Assembly: GCA_963575745.1 (NCBI GenBank)
Contig: CAUYUJ010015266.1
Span: forward strand, 253,001 to 310,000
Source of the DNA: Prorocentrum cordatum
Taxonomy: Eukaryota; Sar; Dinophyceae; Prorocentrales; Prorocentraceae
DNA: 57,000 nucleotides
Direction of reading: 5' to 3'
Below the pieces are notes generated by a model that saw nothing but the letters and a program-made list of their open reading frames with translations, was not told where the DNA came from and made no database searches. Each line of letters opens with the position of its first letter. The stretch's first letter is position 1. Made by a program: the position numbers and the translations under genes. This document shows, in pieces, positions 9,950 through 19,960 of the stretch.

Positions 9950-10425
9950 GTGGTGGGTTTACATCGCCAGTCGTAAAGATCCCCATAGCAGGCTCGATCC
10001 AGGGGTGCGCCTGGGACCACGCATGATCAGGACATAATAGTTTTACATAGGATTGTGGGTGGTTTACATAGCGGGTCGTAAAGATCCCCATAGCAGGCTC
10101 GATCCAGGGGTGCGCCTGGGAGCACGCATGATCAGTTTATAGTGTGTTTTGCATAGGATTGTGGTTGGTTTACATAGCGGGTCGTAAAGATCCCCATAAC
10201 AGGCTCGATCCAGGAGTGCGCCTGGGAACACGCATGATCAGGACATATTATTTTGTGCATAGGATTGTGGGTGGTTTAGATCGCGGGTCGTAAAGATCCG
10301 CATAGCAGGCTCTATCCAGGGGTGCGCCTGGGAACACGCATGATCAGTTTGTAGTATTTTTTGCATAGGATTGTGGGTGGTTTACAGAGGGGGGCGTAAA
10401 GATCCGCATAGCAGGCTCGACCTCA
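9950..10425 (+). repeat. About 106-bp tandem repeat, five copies
   Basis: Units begin near 9952, 10057, 10163, 10268 and 10376. Each carries CGGGTCGTAAAGATCC, AGCAGGCTCGATCCAGG, GTGCGCCTGGGA and ACGCATGATCAG. The words GATCGCATGATCAGGA and TTTTTTGCATAGG also occur in the T1 tails, so this is a local expansion of T1 sequence. Confidence 0.9.
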
Positions 10426-10485
10426 GAAGTTGACAAGACATAAGGACGCATGGAGAGGTCGGGTTTCAGGTTTAATAATCATAAG

Positions 10486-10508
10486 GATTCGAGATTTAGG
10501 GTTTAGGG
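10486..10508 (+). repeat. Interstitial TTTAGGG tract
   Basis: Short telomere-type run directly before cassette T3. Confidence 0.85.
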
Positions 10509-11186
10509 TCCACTAGCCCAAACTTGCAGCCCACTTGACCGTGTCCCACCCACCCATGACCCCAGACATATTGATCTCGATGCGGCATCAACACGCGACT
10601 CGCAAAACGACGACGAGGACGACGCCGATGACGACGACGTTGATATTGGTTTCGAAACGACGACGACGCGGCCGCGCAAAGACACTTGGATCACTTGGCG
10701 AAACAGCCACGCACGAAACCGACAACAAAGCACACGGAATGGACGTCCGAGCGATGGCGCGCCGCGCCGCGGCAGGTCCGCCGCCTTCGCGCGCCGCAGT
10801 GCGCGGCCCTCCTGCGCGTGGGGGCACCGCCTCGCGCCGCTTTCTCTCGCGCGGCCCCGCCGCCGCCGCGGCCTCCGCGGGCGCCGCGGCGATGCCCGAG
10901 CGCGCCGGGCGCGCCTCCTCGCGCCCCCCCGCGGGGGGAGCGCCGCCTCTCCGGGCGCGCCAGATGGGCGATCGGGCCAGAACGCCACTCCTGGCGCTCC
11001 GAGGCCAAGGATCTGCGCGAGGGGCGCACCCTGGGATTTGCAGATCCTCCCAGAACGCCATTCCTGGCGCTCCGAGGGCAAGGATCTGCGTGAGGGGCGC
11101 GCCAAAATGGGGGGGGGGCGGCCGAAGGGGGGACTTTAGGGCGGCAGAAGGGCTTTTAGGATTTAAATCTTTATAGGCTTTTAGTT
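10507..11186 (+). repeat. Cassette family T3, copy 1
   Basis: Begins GGTCCACTAGCCCAAACTTG right after a TTTAGGG tract and ends TTAGTTTTTAGGG running into the next tract. Almost the same first 190 bp return at 43757. Inside are units with CCAGAACGCCATTCCTGGC. The middle (10740-10970) is very GC-rich. No gene accepted. Confidence 0.85.
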
Positions 11187-11212
11187 TTTAGGGTTTAGGG
11201 TTTAGGGTTTAA
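11187..11212 (+). repeat. Interstitial TTTAGGG tract
   Basis: Joins cassette T3 to cassette T1. Confidence 0.85.
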
Positions 11213-12070
11213 GTCTAACAGGGCAAGGCCAGGAATACCTACCTGCATAGGCACTCACCTGCGGTGGCTATCAATCCCCCCCGCATCTCCACCCCCACAT
11301 AAAGATCATCTCTCCTCTCATGTTATACAGTGGTTGTAGCATAGCATAGCATCGCATAGCAAGCGTGGCTCGATCCAGGAGTGCGCCTGGGAGCAAGCGC
11401 TTAGCAAAGAGGCGGCGGCCGCGCGCGTGTGCACTTTGTCGTATTTTTTGCAATGGAATATGAGCATGGGCACATTCGCCGTGCGCTCAAAAGTTGTTTG
11501 CGACGCCCCGATTTACAAGAATGTTGCAAAACCCATTGGTTTTTCAATGGTTCAGGATGCACGCGGAGGGCGATCCTGCAAACTTGTGGTATGAGAAAAT
11601 CATTTGTTTTCATATGTGTTGCTGATATCGCTTCTGAAAACATTGAAAACACATTGTGTTTCAAAGAATTTCGCCATGATCGCGCGGCCGCCGCGCGCGT
11701 GTGCACTCTGTCGTATTTTTTTTGCAATGGATTATTGTCATGGACACATCTTGCAAGAACAAATTGTTGAGTTTATATTTTTTTAACGATGGAAAGTACA
11801 CATCAGAAACGAGGAATGATCAGGATGTAATATTTTTTGCAAACGATGGAGCATGTTGAAAGACAGAATGTTAAGTTTATAGTATGTTTTACAATATAAA
11901 ACCCCGGTTTACATGCCGGTTCGCGACCCGGACCGGCCACTTTGCATGGTAAAAAATAAGGTTGTCTGATCGCATGATCAGGAAATAGTATTTTTTGCAT
12001 AGGGGGGGGGCTTACATAGCGGCCGGTTTTGAAGGGTTTAGGGTTTAATAATTATAAGGATTAGAGATTC
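11213..12070 (+). repeat. Cassette family T1, copy 1
   Basis: Starts GTCTAACAGGGCAAGGCC after a telomere tract and ends GGTTTAATAATTATAAGGAT then GAGATT plus TTTAGGG-like repeats. Near-identical to 16135-17005 over some 850 bp. Contains GCGGCCGCGCGCGTGTGCAC twice and several TTTTTTGCAATGG words. No convincing ORF. Confidence 0.9.
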
Positions 12071-12100
12071 AGGGTGTAGGGTTCAGGGTTTAGGGCCTGC
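12070..12100 (+). repeat. Interstitial TTTAGGG tract (degenerate)
   Basis: GGGTGTAGGG, GGGTTCAGGG and GGGTTTAGGG units after T1 copy 1; a second tiny tract is at 12224-12242. Confidence 0.7.
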
Positions 12101-13050
12101 ATTAGAGAAAGCGCGCGCTGGCTGCGACCCCCCCCACATCAAGGTTGTTGGGGGGGATCGCTGTCCAGGCCGCGCGCGCCACGGTTAGTCGCACTCCCGC
12201 CCCAGACCACCCAGAGTGAAGCCTTTTAGGGTTTAGGGTTTCTCCCCCCAACCCCCCTATCACGGGGGGCTGTCGAAGTGGTGCGCGCAGGCGATCGCCG
12301 ACGCGGCCGTGGCACTGCGCATCCACTTGAGCATGCGCGCAGGGTGCGTGATGTAGGCGCGTCGGCTCGTCGCCTCGTCGAAGGGGCAGCCTTTGGCGAT
12401 TTCGGCGTTGAGCTTCGCCGTTGGGCTGCCGCTGGCGCAGCATGTCCATGCGTTGCTGCATGCGCCTTCGGCACTGGGTTGCGACACTGGGCTGTGAATG
12501 TTGGGATGCGCGCGCGCGGCCGCGGCCGTTGCAATGCGCGCCGATGCGAGCACGCGCGCAGGGTGCATGGCGCTGGCGCGTCAGGTCGCCTCGTCGATGA
12601 GGCAGCCGGTTGCACCTTCGGCGTGCAGCTTCGCCGGTGGGCTGCCGCTGGCGCAGCAGTTCCACAGGAGTCCGGCATTTGCCTTCGGCATTGGACCGCA
12701 GCGCTGCGAAGGCGCTGGCGCGGGAATCCCATGGTTCCCCGTGGGCCTGGAGCGAGCGGTTGCGCCGTCGGGCTCCTCGCTGACGGCGACGCGTACGGCA
12801 GTTGCATTCGCCCGCGGCTTTGGGTTTCGCCTTTGGGGTCGCCCCCCCGCTGAAGCGATTGCAATCATCGACGCAGCCGCCTTCGGCGCGAGCTTCGGAC
12901 GGCTGGGGGAGGAGCGCGAGGGGGTGGGTCCGGCACCCCCTCGCTACGATGCGCGCGCATTGCTGCGGCAGCACCTTCATGGCAGAGCCCGTGGAATTCC
13001 TCGGGGGGGCCCTCTGGCAGCGCTGGGAGAGCGCCTGGAGCTTCCCCCTG
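12100..13050. repeat. GC-rich block with a diverged internal duplication
   Basis: Two related stretches of about 200 bp (near 12300-12500 and 12540-12720) share GGGCTGCCGCTGGCGCAGCA, GCCTTCGGC and CGCGCAGGGTGC. ORFs run on both strands (335 residues antisense, 432 sense) only because stop codons are rare in such composition; no domain is seen and none is accepted as a gene. Confidence 0.6.
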
Positions 13051-13059
13051 GGACCGCCT

Positions 13060-13608
13060 GGAACCGCCTGGGCACCTTTGGGAACGCGCGGGGGCGCGCG
13101 GGAGCGCATGGGAGCGCCGCGTGGCGCCTTGGAGCGCTTGTGGGTGCTTCAGAGCGAGTGGGGATGCTTGGGCGACTGGGAGCACCTGGGAGCGCCAGGG
13201 AGCGCTTGGAGCGCTTCGGAGTCGTGGCAGCGCTGGGAACGCTGGGGAGCGCCTGCGAGCGCCTGGGAGCGCGCCAGGAGCGTGCCGGGAGCGCTTGGGA
13301 GCGCCTGCGAGCGCCTGGGAAGCGCTCAGGGGCGTGCCGGGAGCGCTTGGGAGCGCTAGGGAGCGCTTGGGAGCGCAGCCAGCGCGCGCCTGGGAACGCG
13401 CCTGGGTGCGTGCCGGGAGCGCCCAGGAGCGCTTGGGAGGGCTTGGGAGCGCTTGGGAGCGCCTGGGAGCGCCTGGGAGCGCGTGGGAGCGTGCCGAGAG
13501 CGCCTGGGAGCGTGCCGGGAGCGCCTGAGGCGCCGTGGAGCGCTTGGGAGCGCGCCAGGAGCCCTTGGGAAAGCTTGGAAGCGCTTGGGAGCGCTTGGGA
13601 GCGCTTGG

Positions 13609-13673
<65 letters not shown>

Positions 13674-13740
13674 TGTCGGGAGCGCTTGGAGAGTCCTTGG
13701 GAGCGCCTGGAGCGTTTGGAAGCGCTTGGAGCGCCGCATG
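13060..13740 (+). repeat. Decamer minisatellite array 1 (GGGAGCGCCT)
   Basis: Tens of tandem copies of GGGAGCGCCT or GGGAGCGCTT with GTGCC variants. The 10-bp period gives open frames on both strands (GSAWERLGAP one way, RRSQALPGAP the other). Confidence 0.95.
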
Positions 13741-13812
13741 CTGTAATTTCATACGTTTTGAGCACCCAGGGAGCGCCGCATGCTGTATTTTCATAGGTTT
13801 GGAGCCCCAGGG
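13730..13812 (+). repeat. About 40-bp direct repeat, two copies
   Basis: GAGCGCCGCATGCTGTA then TTTCATA and GTTT occurs at about 13730 and again about 40 bp on, bridging the decamer array to unique sequence. Confidence 0.75.
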
Positions 13813-14025
13813 GATGGCACCGATCGCGGCGAACCCAACGGCTGGGGTGTGAGGGTAAGGGTTCTTTTCGTTAGTCGAACCAGCGGAGCTGCATACGCGC
13901 GGCGTGCGAATTCCTCCTCAGCGGCTCTCGCCGCTTCGTCGGTGCCACGTACGTGGAATGGGCAGGCTCGCTGAGCGCTCGGCCAGACGCCACGGGCTTC
14001 TGACGATGCACCGCCCGTGGCTTGC
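13813..14025. other. Spacer
   Basis: No gene or repeat recognised between the 40-bp repeat and the next telomere tract. Confidence 0.4.
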
Positions 14026-14178
14026 AGTTTAGGTTTAGGGTTAGGGTTTAGGGCTAGGGTTAGGGTTAGGGTTCGGGTTAGGGTTTAGGGTTTAGGGTTT
14101 AGGGTCAGGGTTAAGGTTTAGGGTTTAGCGTTTAGGGTTTAGGGTTTAGGGTTAGGGTTAGGGTTAGGGTTAGGGGTC
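14026..14178 (+). repeat. Interstitial telomere tract, about 150 bp
   Basis: Mixed TTTAGGG and TTAGGG units, G-rich strand on +. Confidence 0.95.
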
Positions 14179-15640
14179 TGCGGACCTCGCAGCGGTTTCA
14201 ATTTGTGCCCGCTATCGCCGAGAGCGCTTCCGTGCGCGCCCGCTCGAAGATCGCGCTCCCGCCTGGGAGCCCCTGGGAGCACTGGGAGCGCCTGGGAGCG
14301 CCTGGGAGCACTTGGGAGCGCCTGGGAGCGCTTGGGAGCGCTTGGGAGCGTGCCGAGAGCGCACCGGGAACGCCTGGGAGCGCCCGGGAGCGTGCCGGGA
14401 GCGCCCGGGAGCGCCTGGGAGCGCCTGGGAGCGTGCCGGGAGCGTGCCGGGAGCGTGCCGGGAGCGCTTGGGAGCGCCCGGGAGCGTGCCGGGAGCGCTC
14501 GGGAGCGCCTGCGCTTGGGAGCGTGCCGGGAGCGTACCGGGAGCGTGCCGGGAGCGCCCGGGAGCGTGCCGGGAGGCCCGGGAGCGCCTGGGAGCGCCTG
14601 GGAGCGTGCCGGGAGCGTGCCGGGAGCGTGCGGGAGCGTGGCGGGAGCGCCCGGGAGCGCCTGGGAGCGCCTGGGAGCGTGCCGGGAGCGTGCCAGGAGC
14701 GTGCCGAGAGCGCCTGGGAGCGCCCGGGAGCGTGCCGGGAGCGCTCGGGAGCGCCTGGGAGCGCTTGGGAGCGCTTGGGAGCGCGCCGGAAGCGTTTAGG
14801 AGCGCCTGGGAGCCCCCTGCCTGGGAGCGCTTCGGGACGCCTGGGAGCTTCGAGACCGCGGCGCCTGGGAGCGTGCCGGGAGCGCCTGCGAGCGCCTGGC
14901 CGGCGCGCTGTTCCGGAGCCGCTTCCGCTCGCGCCGGCTCGCTCGGAGCGTCTGGTTGGCGCGCCCATCAGGCGCTCGCGCAAGCTTGCGCCGGGCTCGC
15001 TGACATCGTTCGGCATGGTATCGTTCCATTGTCTTTCGCAATGGCACCATTTGAGCGTGCCGGGAGCGCTGTGCGCGCTCCTGGGAGCGCCTGGGGGCAC
15101 CTGGGAGCGCTTGGGAGCGCCTGGGAGCGTGCCGGGAGCGTGCCGGGAGCGTGCCGGGAGCGCTTGGGAGCGCCCGGGAGCGTGCCGGGAGCGCCCGGGA
15201 GCGCCTGGGAGCGTTTGGGAACGCTTGGGAGCGTGCCGGAAGCGTTAGCGCTTGGGAGCCTTTGGGAGCGCCTGGGAGCGCCTGGGAGCGTGCCGGGAGC
15301 GTGCCGGGAGCGTGCCGGGAGCGCCTGGGAGCGCCCGGGAGCGTGCCGGGCGCGCCCGGGAGCGCGTGGGAGCGCTTGGGAGCGCTTGGGAGCGTGCCGG
15401 AAGCGTTTAGGAGCGCCTGGGAGCCCCTGCCTGGGAGCACCCCGGGGCGCTTGGGAGCGTGCCGGGAGCGCCTGCGAGCGCCTGGGAGCGTGCCGGGAGC
15501 GCCTGCGAGCGCTTGGGAGCGTGCCGGCGCGCTGTTCCGGAGCCGCTTCCGCTCGGTTCGGCATGGTATCGTTTCATTGTCTTTCGCAATGGCACCATTC
15601 GAGCTTTCTCAATACGTGGTGTTTTTTTCGTCTTGAGGGT
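14179..15640 (+). repeat. Cassette family T2 with decamer array 2
   Basis: Head GTCTGCGGACCTCGCAGCGG...CTATCGCCGAGAGCGCTTCC (14179-14255), then about 1.27 kb of GGGAGCGCCT decamers (14262-15535), with a unique-looking island near 14900-15055 (GTTCGGCATGGTATCG, TCTTTCGCAATGGCACC) that is repeated at 15555-15600. Tail TTTTTTCGTCTTGAGGG joins the next telomere tract. The 443-residue ORF here is a by-product of the decamer. Confidence 0.9.
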
Positions 15641-16135
15641 TAAGGGTTAAGGGTTAGGATTAGGGTTAGGGTTTGGGTTAAGGTGAAGGTATAAGGGTTT
15701 GGGTTAAGGGTTTGGGTTAATGGTTTGGGTTAGGGTTTGGGTTAGGGTTTGGGTTAGGGTTTGGGTTTGGGTTTGGGTTTGGGTTTGGGTTAAGGGTTAA
15801 GGGTTAAGGGTTAAGGGTTAAGGGTTAAGGGTTAAGGGTTAGGATTAGGGTTAGGGTTAGGGTTAGGGTTAGGTTAGGGGCAGGGTTAGGGTTAGGGCTT
15901 GGGTTAAGGGTTAAGGGTTTGGGTTAAGGGTTTGGGTTTCTGGTTTGGTTTAGGGTTCGGGTTTGGGTTAGGGTTTGGGTTAGTGTTTGGTTTAGGGTTA
16001 GGGTTAGGGTCAGGGTTAGGGTTAGGGTTAGGGTTTAGGGTTTAGGGTGTGTGGTGGAGGGTTAGGGTTAGGGTTCGGGTTAGGGTTAGGGTTAGGGTTA
16101 AGGGTTAAGGGTTAAGGGTTGGGTTAAGGGTTAGG
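15627..16135 (+). repeat. Degenerate telomere tract, about 500 bp
   Basis: GGGTTA, GGGTTAA, GGGTTT and GGGTTTGGGTTA variants, the longest telomere-like run in the window. All keep the G-rich strand on +. Confidence 0.95.
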
Positions 16136-17005
16136 GTCTAACAGGGCAAGGCCAGGAATACCTACCTGCATAGGCACTCACCTGCGGTGGCTATCAATCC
16201 CCCCCGCATCTCCACCCCCACATAAAGATCATCTCTCCTCTCATGTTATACAGTGGTTGTAGCATAGCATAGCATACCATAGCAAGCGTGGCTCGATCCA
16301 GGAGTGCGCCTGGGAGCAAGCGCTTAGCAAAGAGGCGGCGGCCGCGCGCGTGTGCACTTTGTCGTATTTTTTCGCAATGGAATATGAGCATGGCCACATT
16401 CGCCGTGCGCTCAACAGTTGTTTGTGACGCCCCCGATTTACAAGAGTGTTGCAACACCCATTGGTTTTTCAATGATTCAGGATCACGCGGAGGGCGATCC
16501 TGCACAATTGTGGTATGAGAAAGTCATATGTTTTCATATGTTTTGCTGATATCGCATTTGAAAAAGCATTGAAAACACATTGTGTTTCAAAGGATTTCGC
16601 CATAATCGCGCGGCTGCCGCGCGCATGTGCGCTCTGTCGTTTTTTTTTTTTTTTTTTTTTGCAATGGATTGTTGACATGGACACATCTTGCAAGAGCAAA
16701 ATGTTGAGTTTATATGTTTTAACGATGGAAAGTACACATCAGAAACGAGGAATGATCAGGATGTAGTATGTTTTGCAAAGGATGGAGCATATTGAAAGGC
16801 AGAATGTTGCGTTTATAGTATTTTACAATATAAAGCTCCGGTTTACATGCGGGTTCGCGACCGGGACCGGCCACTTTGCATGGTAAGAAATATAGTTTTC
16901 TGATCGCATGATCAGGAAATAGTATTTTTTGCATAGGACGGAGGGGGGCTTACATAGCGACCGGTTTTGAAGGGTTTAGGGTTTAATGATTATAAGGATT
17001 GGAGA
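16135..17005 (+). repeat. Cassette family T1, copy 2
   Basis: Near-identical to copy 1 (11213-12070), including head, the twin GCGGCC-rich words and the AATGATTATAAGGATTGGAG tail. Differs by small indels, among them a T20 run at 16640. Confidence 0.9.
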
Positions 17006-17113
17006 TTAAGGGTTTGGGTTTGGGTTTGGGTTTAGGGTTAGGGTTAGGGTTAGGGTTAGGGTTAGGGTTAGGGTTAGGGGTTAGGGTTAGGGTTTAGGGT
17101 TTAGGGTTTACAC
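17003..17113 (+). repeat. Interstitial TTTAGGG tract
   Basis: GGGTTA and GGGTTTA units between T1 copy 2 and a T2 head fragment. Confidence 0.9.
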
Positions 17114-17205
17114 AACGTATTAGCGTCTGCGGACCTCGCCACGGTCATAATTGGTTTGCGCTATCGCCGAGAGCGCTTCCGTTCGTGCCCGCCTGAAGGC
17201 CCTGC
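17111..17205 (+). repeat. Cassette family T2, head fragment
   Basis: ACACAACGTATTAGCGTCTG, then CGGACCTCGCCACGG and GCTATCGCCGAGAGCGCTTCC; the decamer part is missing and unique DNA follows. Confidence 0.8.
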
Positions 17206-17435
17206 GTAGTCAGTAACAGTTAGCGGAACTTCTAATGGTTATTAACGGAGTTATAACTAGTTAGGTTTGGCCAGTTTGAAGCTGTTTTTTAATGTTTATG
17301 TTATGTTTTTGCATCTCATGTAGTTGGAAATTGGGGCATCATGATTGGGCGCTTCGTCGATTTGGATCTGCTCAGGGGCCTTCAGATTTTGTTTTATCGT
17401 CCTGGGGCAAACGCGACGGTCCGCAGCGCATCATG

Positions 17436-19518
17436 TCAGCAACATCGCGATTTGTATTCTACTGGCCAAATGCACGTGATGTCGTTCTCTATTTTCCTGT
17501 AAATCACAGGAGCTTTCAGCGAGGTCAGAGGCATCAGAACAGGGTCTGTATCATCTAAAAAGATGTGTCTGGACAAACCTTCAGCGGCGTTCACATGCTT
17601 AGTTGCAAGCTGCTGGACAAGCACCTGCGACTCGCCATCGTCGCATTTCACGTGAAACCACACTTGCATTGCTGCATGCATCCCGCCCGACCCCAGAAGT
17701 ACGATATCACCGCGCTTGATGCGGCCGAAATCTGTCATGGCTTCGATGCTGGAGACGGCTGTCTGCGTCCCAGGGCACATGCGTTTCAACGCATTCAGCA
17801 GCTTCTGTGTTGCTTTCGTTGGGTCGACTAAGCCAGGTGAAACACGCATGGTCTTTAAATCGTGCGCGTGCTGCGCAGTGAGTTGGACCATGAGAGCCTT
17901 CTCTGGCCCCTTCTTGCACATGTGGTCTTTGGCGAAACGTTTTGCGTTTTTGTGCTTGCGTTCCTGGACAACGCAATTGAGCGACCCATGTTTTTTCAAA
18001 CATTTCTGGCAAATGTGTTGCCATATGGTGCTTATACACCCAATAGCTTTCACCATATGCGTCCTGGTGGCACCGAAGATGTTTCACTATCGCTGACTCT
18101 ATCTGCGCGGTCGTGACTGGAAGCCGCCGCGCCGCCGTGATGATTATGTCAACGGCATCTTGCAATGCCAGCATACTTGCGATCTGGGGGGCCACTCGAT
18201 CCGATGAAGGATGCATGGCAATTACTTGCCGAATATACTTGCACAAAACAGGCAACGCAGAGATCTCTTCTGAGGCACCTGCTTGGAGCTCACCAGTCTC
18301 CCATACAGTTGCGGCTGAGTGGTGTTTACTCGGCCGCGTCCACTTCATGAAATACTAATGCAACTCCATTGCATCACACAAACACTTGAACTGCGCATGC
18401 CCTAAAAGTGCTTTTACTTCTCTGTCGAATATCCCAGACACAAAATAAATATGCATCCAGTCAAAGCAAATGAATGACGCAGGGAGATATCGCAAACCTG
18501 GGTCCAGCGCTATGTGTCCGGGGTGGAAGTTCCATCCTTTGTGCTGTGTGATGGTCGTGTACTGCCCCTCTGAAAACTCCCCCCGCTGATATTTATCCCA
18601 ATCGGGTCGAAGTCGTTCCAGGATCGCGATGATTGTCGCGTCATCGTTTCTGCGTATCTTTGACGCATCCAAGCACGCGTCTGTCACAAAGAAACCAGAT
18701 ACATCATATGTCAACTAATCAAACTTTCGATTCAAGACGTTGCGACATAACGCACAGGGTTTGGAACCAGCGTGCCCTTTGTTCATGTGTAGTTCCCGCA
18801 ATGCCTCTTCGTCCCCTATGACGCACGACAGCTTCGCGACGATCGTCGCGTGCGACGTTGCGTCGCCGTTCTCTGACACGTCTAATGTAACACCGCTCGT
18901 CTCAAAATTGAAATCACCAGCAGAATTAAACAAAACTTCTTTGAGGATCATCTTGATGCACTGCCCGATGCCACCTGGGATGTTTTTTATTTTTGCGCAC
19001 CGCGCAGTGCTAAGCGTGAACCACGCATCTTCGTTACCCAAGGACTCGTCGAACTCAGCGAGCGACCAGTAAACAGCATCAACCCCCCGATAATCTTTCC
19101 CCTTCGCCAGGGGGTCTCGCGGTGAAATACCATCGAAATATAAAATGATGTGCCACGGCGACGCCAAGCTGCATGGGTGCTCCTGAAGTGAGCGGCGAAA
19201 CATCTCCCTGACTGGAGCGCTAGCCTTGCAGCAGGAATACAAAAATGGCCCAGGACAGCACACCCAGTTCTCGAAAGTTCTACCACTGACTAAAGGCGTG
19301 TCTATGCAACGCAAGACGTTCCCATATGCGTTCGACTCTTTGGCAATGATGTTTTCGTTTGCCCTGTATTGTGAGCTCCGTGAAATATTGTCGGGCAACC
19401 CATGGTCTCGCACATATTTTAGGACACCCGACAGAGCACGCTGTGACAGGTATGAGCCCCTGTGGAGCTCCACCAGCGCCTCATCCGCCTTGCGTTTCCT
19501 GGCGGCGGACGCGGCCAT
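17436..19518 (-). pseudogene. DDE-transposase-like gene, broken
   Basis: Reads right to left from ATG 19518 (MAASAARKRK). One frame carries ILYFDGISPRDPL (first Asp), a zinc-type HMNKGHAGSKPCALCRN, then CFDWMHIYF (second Asp); after a frame change VVQERKHKNAKRFAKD supplies a Glu, with KHHMATHLPEMF before it. D...D...ERKHK layout and the HLPE/ERKH pairing suggest a large DDE transposase; I cannot assign the superfamily. Breaks: in-frame TAG near 18715 and again near 18355, each with coding-like sequence continuing in the same frame, and a one-base shift at the T6 run 17990-17995. A spliced-leader relic sits six bases before the ATG, which points to a reinserted cDNA. Either a dying copy or a recoded one; dying is more likely. 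Confidence 0.6.
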
Positions 19519-19524
19519 GGTTCC

Positions 19525-19539
19525 AGCCCAAATGGCTAC
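19525..19539 (-). other. Spliced-leader relic (sense to the transposase gene)
   Basis: On the minus strand reads GTAGCCATTTGGGCT, 14 of 15 matches to the dinoflagellate spliced leader. ATG of the gene follows six bases later. Confidence 0.7.
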
Positions 19540-19960
19540 ATACTCGATAACGATGCCAATGCGCATCATAGGATGCATGCGTCGCGTTATGGTAGGGGTA
19601 CGCTGCATGATGCATCTGAACGCAGCGAGGCGATATATCACAACAGAAGTGCACGTTGCATATCGGTGCATATGGCATGATACGACGTCGCATCAGAAGG
19701 ACATGCAGGTGCATATTCATGCATACGAAGTGCGACGGTAGCTCGCAAGAGAAAAGGGGCGTTGCATATTGGTGCATGCGACTTGCGATGAAAAGATCGC
19801 AACAGACTTGTGTTTTAGACATCATGGTGCAACGTCATACAAGCAAGAGAGAGTTCGTCGATGTGGCGCCGCCCACCGCCGCGCTGCAGCTGCGATGCGA
19901 GCTCCCAGCCCTGCTGGTCCTCAACAACCCCCTGGTCCTCCCCCTCCCCGCGTCGAGCAC
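19540..19960. other. Spacer
   Basis: No gene seen. Two copies of a GTTGCATAT-GGTGCAT phrase (about 19658 and 19762). Confidence 0.4.

Noticed and set aside
12102-13796. 335-residue minus and 432-residue plus ORFs
   Set aside because: Stop-poor GC-rich repeats; overlapping ORFs on both strands with no domain or coding bias.
14203-15643. Long ORFs (up to 443 residues, GSAWERLGAP type) and their antisense partners
   Set aside because: Produced by a 10-bp minisatellite that is open in all frames; no non-repetitive domain.
15627-16135. True chromosome end
   Set aside because: Telomere-like repeats are degenerate and followed by tens of kb of other sequence, so they are interstitial.
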